Of a DNA stretch of 64,000 nucleotides, positions 59,667-64,000 are shown one piece after another; within the stretch, counting starts at the first letter, position 1, and every line of letters starts with the position of its first letter. This DNA comes from Serratia marcescens. GTDB taxonomy: Bacteria; Pseudomonadota; Gammaproteobacteria; Enterobacterales; Enterobacteriaceae. Location: assembly GCF_001902635.1 (NCBI RefSeq), contig NZ_MJAO01000001.1, positions 1 through 64,000 of the forward strand, given 5' to 3'. A program made the position numbers and the translations under genes. The notes under the pieces are model-generated. The model did no database searches. It saw only the letters and a program-made list of their open reading frames with translations, and was not told where the DNA came from.

Positions 59667-61388
59667 TTGGATGCCAGCACCATTAACAGTTTGTTCGTCA
59701 TCGGTGCCGTGCTGGTGGGGGCAAGCATTCTGCTCAGCTCATTTTCTTCCCGTCTCGGCATTCCGATCCTGGTGATCTTCCTGGCGATCGGCATGTTGGC
59801 CGGCGTCGACGGCCCCGGCGGCATCGTCTTCAGCAATTACCCGGTCGCTTACCTGGTCAGCAACCTGGCGTTGGCGGTGATCCTGCTCGACGGTGGCATG
59901 CGCACCCGGGTCAGTTCTTTCCGCGTCGCCCTGTGGCCGGCGCTGTCCCTCGCCACCATCGGCGTGGTGATCACCGCCGGCCTGACCGGCATGGCAGCCG
60001 CCTGGCTGTTCAATCTCGATTTGCTGCAGGGGTTGCTGATCGGTGCCATCATCGGTTCTACCGACGCCGCCGCGGTCTTCTCGCTGTTGGGCGGCAAAGG
60101 CTTGAACGAGCGCGTCAGCGCCACGCTGGAGATCGAATCCGGCAGCAACGATCCGATGGCAGTGTTTCTCACCATCACGCTAATTGCGATGATCGCCGCC
60201 GGTGAAACTGCACTGAGCTGGACCTTCCCGCTGCATCTGATGCAGCAGTTCGGCATGGGCATCGTCTTCGGTCTCGGCGGCGGCTGGTTGCTGCTGACGC
60301 TGATCAACCACATCAAACTGGCGGACGGCCTCTACCCGCTGCTGGCGGTGAGCGGCGGCATTCTCATTTTCGCACTGACCACCGCACTGGACGGCAGCGG
60401 CATTCTGGCGGTGTATCTGTGCGGTCTGCTGCTGGGCAATCGGCCGATCCGCAACCGGCACGGCATCGTGCAAACCTTCGACGGCCTGGCCTGGCTCAGC
60501 CAAATCGGCATGTTCCTGGTGCTCGGCCTGCTGCTCAACCCGCACGAGCTGCTGCCAATCGCCATCCCTGCCCTGCTGCTGTCGCTGTGGATGATCCTGT
60601 TCGCCCGCCCGCTGTCAGTGTTTATCGGCCTGCTGCCATTCCGCAGCTTCACGCTGCGCGAACGCGGCTTTATCTCCTGGGTCGGTCTGCGCGGCGCAGT
60701 GCCGGTGATCCTGGCGGTGTTCCCGATGATGGCCGGTTTGCCCAACGCTCAGCTGTTCTTTAACGTGGCGTTCTTCGTCGTGCTGGTCTCCCTGCTGCTG
60801 CAAGGTACGACGCTGTCCTTCGCCGCCAAGAAGGCCAAGGTGATCGTGCCACCGGCGCTGACGCCGATCTCCCGCGTCGGGTTGGACGTACACCCGGAAA
60901 ATCAGTGGGAACAGTTCGTGTATCAACTTTCGGCGGAAAACTGGTGCGTCGGCGCGGCGTTGCGCGAACTGAAAATGCCACCCAATACCCGCATCGCCGC
61001 CCTGTTCCGCGGCAAAGAACTGCTGCACCCGAGCGGCAGCACCCGACTGCGGGAAAACGACATTCTGTGCGTCATCGGCCATGAGCACGACCTGCCGATC
61101 CTCGGCAAACTGTTCAGCCAGGCGCCGGCCGTCACGCTCGACGAGCGCTTCTTCGGCGACTTTATCCTGCAATCCGACGCCTGTTTGAGCGACATCTCGC
61201 AGGTTTATGGCCTCAATCTGCAGGACGATGTGGACGAGCAGCAAACGCTCGGCCAATTTGTCATTCAGCTGATCGGCGGTGAGCCGGTGGTCGGCGACCA
61301 GGTGGAATGGGATGGCCTGACCTGGACCATCGCCGAAATGGAAGGCAATCAAGTCAGCAAGATAGGCGTCAGGATCGTGGCCGACTAG
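59667..61388 (+). CDS. cvrA: K+/H+ antiporter CvrA (NhaP2-type)
   Basis: This 573-residue CPA1 antiporter has twelve or thirteen helices ([20 protein letters not shown], the ion-site segment [16 protein letters not shown]). A cytoplasmic TrkA-C type domain ([31 protein letters not shown]) is followed by a CorC/HlyC-like tail. The start is TTG 59667: AGGAG lies nine bases upstream and the next residues DASTINSLF match E. coli DATTI. The GTG at 59631 has no ribosome site. Confidence 0.93.
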   Translation: MDASTINSLFVIGAVLVGASILLSSFSSRLGIPILVIFLAIGMLAGVDGPGGIVFSNYPVAYLVSNLALAVILLDGGMRTRVSSFRVALWPALSLATIGVVITAGLTGMAAAWLFNLDLLQGLLIGAIIGSTDAAAVFSLLGGKGLNERVSATLEIESGSNDPMAVFLTITLIAMIAAGETALSWTFPLHLMQQFGMGIVFGLGGGWLLLTLINHIKLADGLYPLLAVSGGILIFALTTALDGSGILAVYLCGLLLGNRPIRNRHGIVQTFDGLAWLSQIGMFLVLGLLLNPHELLPIAIPALLLSLWMILFARPLSVFIGLLPFRSFTLRERGFISWVGLRGAVPVILAVFPMMAGLPNAQLFFNVAFFVVLVSLLLQGTTLSFAAKKAKVIVPPALTPISRVGLDVHPENQWEQFVYQLSAENWCVGAALRELKMPPNTRIAALFRGKELLHPSGSTRLRENDILCVIGHEHDLPILGKLFSQAPAVTLDERFFGDFILQSDACLSDISQVYGLNLQDDVDEQQTLGQFVIQLIGGEPVVGDQVEWDGLTWTIAEMEGNQVSKIGVRIVAD

Positions 61389-61543
61389 CGGCTAAGGCCG
61401 GCGGTCAGCGTTATCACGCGAGGGAACTTATGGCCTTAAGAACGTTCTTAATCACTGTCATACTTTATGACGTGCGGCGCGGCTGATTTATATCCGTTTG
61501 ATATATAAATAATTTTGCAGCGGCACCAACAGGGATTAGGGAT

Positions 61544-61651
61544 GTGAACGGCAAGACTCGATTTCTTTCGGTGATGGTGATCATGGCGCTGGGCGTAGCG
61601 GCGCTCGATCTCAGCATCGCCGGTTTGGTCCATAGACTTTTAATTGGATAA
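61544..61651 (+). CDS. Candidate 35-residue membrane peptide
   Basis: This ORF starts at GTG 61544 (VNGKTRFLSVMVIMALGVAA) and has a single hydrophobic helix. TAGGG lies just upstream. It is the first of two tandem tiny ORFs after cvrA. No family is recognised. Confidence 0.45.
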   Translation: MNGKTRFLSVMVIMALGVAALDLSIAGLVHRLLIG

Positions 61652-61658
61652 TTTCAAC

Positions 61659-61775
61659 GTGACGCAGCAGCGGGAACAAGAAAAAGACATTCTGGGGAAA
61701 ATACTGGTGACGGTGTCCGCACTTTGCCTGGTTCTGGTGGCGGCGTTCCTGATATGGGGATTCGTGCTGGACTGA
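61659..61775 (+). CDS. Candidate 38-residue single-helix membrane protein
   Basis: This GTG-started ORF encodes VTQQREQEKDILGKILVTVS followed by a hydrophobic helix ending LIWGFVLD, a charged-then-membrane layout typical of real small membrane proteins. It starts seven bases after the previous ORF and a terminator follows 20 bases later. Confidence 0.55.
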   Translation: MTQQREQEKDILGKILVTVSALCLVLVAAFLIWGFVLD

Positions 61776-61795
61776 ACCACACGACGCCCAGAGAT

Positions 61796-61822
61796 AAAAA
61801 AAACCGCCGCGGCGGTTTTTTT
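61796..61822. terminator. Bidirectional terminator at 61.8 kb
   Basis: AAACCGCC/GGCGGTTT with flanking A and T runs separates the rightward tiny ORFs from the leftward gene at 61836. Confidence 0.9.
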
Positions 61823-61835
61823 ATGGGTCCGGCGA

Positions 61836-61967
61836 TCAGATTTTGCAGCCTTCGCAGTCCGCTTCGTCTTCGAGGAACTCCGGCACCTCTTTTACCTTCT
61901 GCGCCGCTTTCTCTTCGGCTTTCGCCAGTTCGGCATCGATATCAAAATCGAAAATATCATCACTCAT
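61836..61967 (-). CDS. Small acidic protein with C-terminal CxxxC
   Basis: This 43-residue protein begins MSDDIFDFDIDAELAKAEEK and ends DCEGCKI, giving a CEGC motif one residue from an acidic stretch. TGAGGA lies seven bases before the ATG and a terminator follows the stop, so it is probably expressed. No family is recognised; a metal- or partner-binding role is possible. Confidence 0.68.
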   Translation of the reverse strand: MSDDIFDFDIDAELAKAEEKAAQKVKEVPEFLEDEADCEGCKI

Positions 61968-62036
61968 CGCTTGGTCCTCAGTCTGCTTCACGTTCAAACG
62001 CTGAGTATAATCGACAAGCCGCCGGCCGGAAACCTT

Positions 62037-62540
62037 TCAGTTAGCCGCCGCCAGCTGCGGCTGCTCATCCTGCGGCTTTTTTCCGTAGGCCATGTCGTAC
62101 ACGTCGTAGAAGTCGATTTCGCCTTTGTTGCCGATGATCACCCGCATCTTCTGCTTGAGCGCGGCACCGATGGACGGTTCATCCAGCAGTTGTTGCACCG
62201 CGTAAGGCGACAGCGCACGGGTGAAATACCATTCGCCGTTGTAGCAAACCCGCAGATCCAGCACGCCGATGTCCTCGAAACGGTACACCGGCCGGATTTC
62301 GATCAGCAGCATGGCGAACATGAACAGGACGAAGGCGGTGAAGCCCAGGAAGGCATAAATCCCCATGTACGGCACTTGATACATCACGGCGATCACCGCG
62401 AAGTAACCGGCGAACATGGCAAGGCACAGATAGCGGTGAGTGCGGGCGAATTCGCCGTTGAAGCGCGGCTTGCCGTCACGCCCTTCGCGCCGGTTGATCT
62501 GTTCAATCTCTTTAACCAAGATGCTTTTAATCGCGTCCAT
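62037..62540 (-). CDS. ylaC: YlaC family inner-membrane protein
   Basis: This 167-residue protein has two central membrane helices and the YlaC signature VYRFEDIGVLDLRVCYNGEW. The C-terminal cytoplasmic part ends KGEIDFYDVYDMA. It resembles E. coli YlaC, a conserved membrane protein of unknown function. It is expressed in the same direction as the acidic gene 69 bases downstream. Confidence 0.88.
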   Translation of the reverse strand: MDAIKSILVKEIEQINRREGRDGKPRFNGEFARTHRYLCLAMFAGYFAVIAVMYQVPYMGIYAFLGFTAFVLFMFAMLLIEIRPVYRFEDIGVLDLRVCYNGEWYFTRALSPYAVQQLLDEPSIGAALKQKMRVIIGNKGEIDFYDVYDMAYGKKPQDEQPQLAAAN

Positions 62541-62663
62541 CGTTACAACCTTATGCTGGAAACAGCATTGCCATCAAATCTCACCGCTAAAACTAACACA
62601 AGTACAGTTTCGCCGGGTAGATCAGTTCGCCAACTTAATGGTGGCAACTGTTATAGTTATGGT

Positions 62664-62963
62664 TCATCGCGGCTGAGCGGCCTTGCCTTGCGCAAACATA
62701 AACATGCGCTGGGCGACGTCGTCGGCCTGTTTGATTTTCTGCTTTTGTGGCTCGTTACCGCGTTGAATGGCGCGGGCGTAGGCAATTTCATGCGCCTGGT
62801 CGATCATGGCGATGACTCGCTCACGTTCTGCCTTTTCCATATTGCCCAACATGGTGGTGATAATCGCCTGATACGCGTTGGACGCTGCGGTCAGCGCTTT
62901 CTCGCGCGCCTCGAGAGCGGCGACGCGTTGCAAGAGTTCTTGCAGTTGATCGGAGTGGGACAT
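62664..62963 (-). CDS. IraP-like small coiled-coil protein
   Basis: The 99-residue helical protein has a heptad-rich start (QLQELLQRVAALEAREKALT) and the segment IITTMLGNMEKAERERVIAM. This aligns by eye with the MLRNM region of E. coli IraP, the RssB anti-adapter that stabilises RpoS under phosphate starvation. Length and charge pattern fit moderately. AGGAGG lies before the ATG. Confidence 0.6.
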   Translation of the reverse strand: MSHSDQLQELLQRVAALEAREKALTAASNAYQAIITTMLGNMEKAERERVIAMIDQAHEIAYARAIQRGNEPQKQKIKQADDVAQRMFMFAQGKAAQPR

Positions 62964-63143
62964 ATCGACCTCCTGTTGCCGGGCAGCAAGCCTGCCTGAT
63001 CACAGTTTAGCAAAGGATCGAGGAAGAAAGGGGAAGGAAAGCCAGCAGTTACGGTAAAGCACACCCGAAAATCCCAACGAGGAGCCGATAGTGCAAATCA
63101 ACCCGGGTGCGCTTTACGGTAACCGCAAAGAAGTGAAGAAAGT
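62964..63143. other. Intergenic region between the IraP-like gene and the tRNA-like locus
   Basis: This stretch contains the promoter side of the IraP-like gene and a long inverted repeat (listed separately). I see no ORF. Confidence 0.5.
63048..63123. repeat. 20-bp inverted repeat with 36-base spacer
   Basis: GTTACGGTAAAGCACACCCG (63048-63067) and CGGGTGCGCTTTACGGTAAC (63104-63123) are complementary except for two positions, one of which can wobble-pair. The spacer contains no ORF. It lies 20 bases past the 3' end of the tRNA-like gene. Confidence 0.65.
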
Positions 63144-63240
63144 TGGCGCGCTATGCAGGACTCGAACCCGCGTCTATCAATTTTCAAGCCAAAACAAGCC
63201 ATTATAAAACCAATCACTCTGCCAACTGAGTTAATAGCGC
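63144..63240 (-). tRNA. tRNA-like gene with abnormal anticodon arm
   Basis: Read leftward, the locus has a perfect 7-bp acceptor stem (GCGCTAT/ATAGCGC), a D arm ACTC-AGTTGGCA-GAGT, a T arm GCGGG-TTCGAGT-CCTGC, a discriminator G and an encoded CCA. The segment between D and T arms is 44 bases instead of about 23. If 22 bases are treated as inserted, the remainder gives a loop TTGAAAA with anticodon GAA (Phe). Left whole, ATTGGTTTT can pair with AAAATTGAT as a 9-bp stem. The anticodon is therefore undetermined; it may be a pseudo-tRNA. Confidence 0.55.
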
Positions 63241-63556
63241 GTTCCTTCGCTTCGGGACGCCATTATCCATATCAACATTAAGGGTTCAAGTTTTTTAGCA
63301 TAATTCGCTGAATTTACGGATAAGTCTTAGGTTATCGATAGCATTATGACGTTACGGCAGCTCAATAATTCGATAATCGCCGACCATAAAACAGATACCT
63401 GCCCGGCGGATAATAACTCACCGTGATCTTTAGCGGGAAAGCCTTTACCATCCCTTCTCCAGCGGGAAAGCGCCTCACGTTTAGCGCCAGTTCAAGCTGG
63501 TGCTGCCATGATGGCAGACTGGAACCGCCGCTTTTATCGTTATGGAAAACCTGGGC
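63241..63556. other. Region upstream of the macA-type gene
   Basis: This 316-base gap between the leftward tRNA-like locus and the rightward adaptor gene contains AGCGGGAAAGC twice (63432-63442 and 63461-63471). A palindrome CTGCCAT-G-ATGGCAG lies near 63505. It presumably carries both promoters. No ORF is called. Confidence 0.5.
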
Positions 63557-64000
63557 ATGCCATCACTGAAACTCACACCCCGCCGTTTGGCGCCGATCGC
63601 CGTCATCATTTTCATCGCTATCGCTCTTGCGCTGGCGATCTATGAGCAACGCCCGCCGCAGCAAGATTATGTCACCGCGCCGGCGCGACTGGGCGATATC
63701 GAAAACGCCGTGCTGGCCACCGGTCGGCTGGATGCCGTCGAACGCGTCAACGTCGGCGCACGAGTCTCAGGTGAAGTGAAATCGCTGAAGGTCAAACTGG
63801 GCGACCGCGTCACCAAAGGGCAACCGATCGCCGACATCGACGATCTGCAGCAACGTAACGACCTGCTCAACGCCGAGGCGGCGCTGAACGTCGTCAAAGC
63901 TGATTTGCAGGCCAAACAGGCACAGCTGAAACAGGCTGAATCGCGTTTCAAACGCCAGCGCCGCATGCTGAACGACGAGGCCAGCTCGCGCGAAGACTTC
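63557..64000 (+). CDS. macA: MacA-type periplasmic adaptor of an ABC exporter (partial)
   Basis: The first 148 residues of an adaptor protein continue beyond the window. One N-terminal membrane helix (RLAPIAVIIFIAIALALAIY) is followed by the MacA-like DIENAVLATGRLDAVERVNV and GARVSGEVKSLKVKLGDRVT, then a coiled-coil (AALNVVKADLQAKQAQLKQA). MacA joins the MacB ABC exporter to TolC. ATG 63557 has GGAAAAC upstream; an in-frame ATG at 63542 is possible. The macB partner, expected downstream, is not visible. Confidence 0.85.
   Translation, partial: MPSLKLTPRRLAPIAVIIFIAIALALAIYEQRPPQQDYVTAPARLGDIENAVLATGRLDAVERVNVGARVSGEVKSLKVKLGDRVTKGQPIADIDDLQQRNDLLNAEAALNVVKADLQAKQAQLKQAESRFKRQRRMLNDEASSREDF

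Noticed and set aside
1-64000. CRISPR arrays, insertion sequences, prophage or conjugative genes
   Set aside because: No repeat-spacer pattern, transposase, integrase or phage structural gene was seen anywhere on either strand.

Overview
The window reads as chromosomal DNA of a high-GC enterobacterium close to Serratia marcescens. The gene order follows the E. coli 24-minute region (ycfJ-ndh-ycfP-nagZ-thiK-lpoB-ycfL-hinT ... ptsG-ycfH-holB-tmk-mltG-pabC-fabF-acpP-fabG-fabD-fabH-plsX-rpmF-yceD / yceF / rluC / rne ... pyrC-dinI-bssS-solA ... yceJI-trhO-lpxL-mdtG-msyB-yceK-opgHGC). The left edge carries a MarA-like regulator divergent from a MexEF-type RND pair, which is the Serratia sdeR-sdeAB arrangement. 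I see no prophage, insertion sequence, transposase or CRISPR array; nearly all of the sequence is core genome with short accessory insertions.

Layout. 1-5.7 kb: sdeR/sdeAB drug efflux and an Rrf2-type regulator. 5.9-12.3 kb: a leftward run for envelope, respiration and peptidoglycan recycling (ycfJ, ndh, ycfP, nagZ, thiK, lpoB, ycfL, hinT). 12.5-17.1 kb: an accessory stretch between hinT and ptsG with an orphan solute-binding protein, an HxlR regulator, an SDR enzyme, and the manganese pair mntH/mntR plus a DUF4180 gene. 17.1-29.4 kb: ptsG and the replication / fatty-acid cluster. 29.5-35 kb: yceF, rluC, rne. 35-46.7 kb: pyrC, SOS-boxed dinI, bssS, solA, a LuxR-type regulator, several small or accessory genes, tqsA, yceJI, trhO, lpxL. 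46.9-53.2 kb: mdtG, then an insertion between mdtG and msyB holding a peptide transporter and a BigR-like sulfur module, then msyB and yceK. 53.3-58.9 kb: osmoregulated periplasmic glucan genes opgH, opgG and divergent opgC. 59-64 kb: cvrA, several very small ORFs, ylaC, an IraP-like gene, a tRNA-like locus with an abnormal anticodon arm, and the start of a macA-type adaptor running off the right edge.

How parts work together. The fab cluster supplies acyl-ACP for phospholipid (plsX) and lipid A (lpxL) synthesis. lpoB and mltG act on peptidoglycan synthesis and nagZ on its recycling. ptsG carries recognisable Mlc, CRP and SgrS-pairing sites, ndh an FNR-like site, mntH/mntR an MntR-box-like palindrome and dinI a perfect SOS box, so several familiar control circuits appear conserved.

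The items most worth following up are the tRNA-like locus at 63144-63240; the BigR-like / split YeeE-YedE module with its 14-bp inverted repeat at 50209-51818; a 51-codon ORF whose stop overlaps the lpxL start; and several small ORFs (44945, 57509, 61544, 61659, 61836) that conventional length cut-offs would miss.
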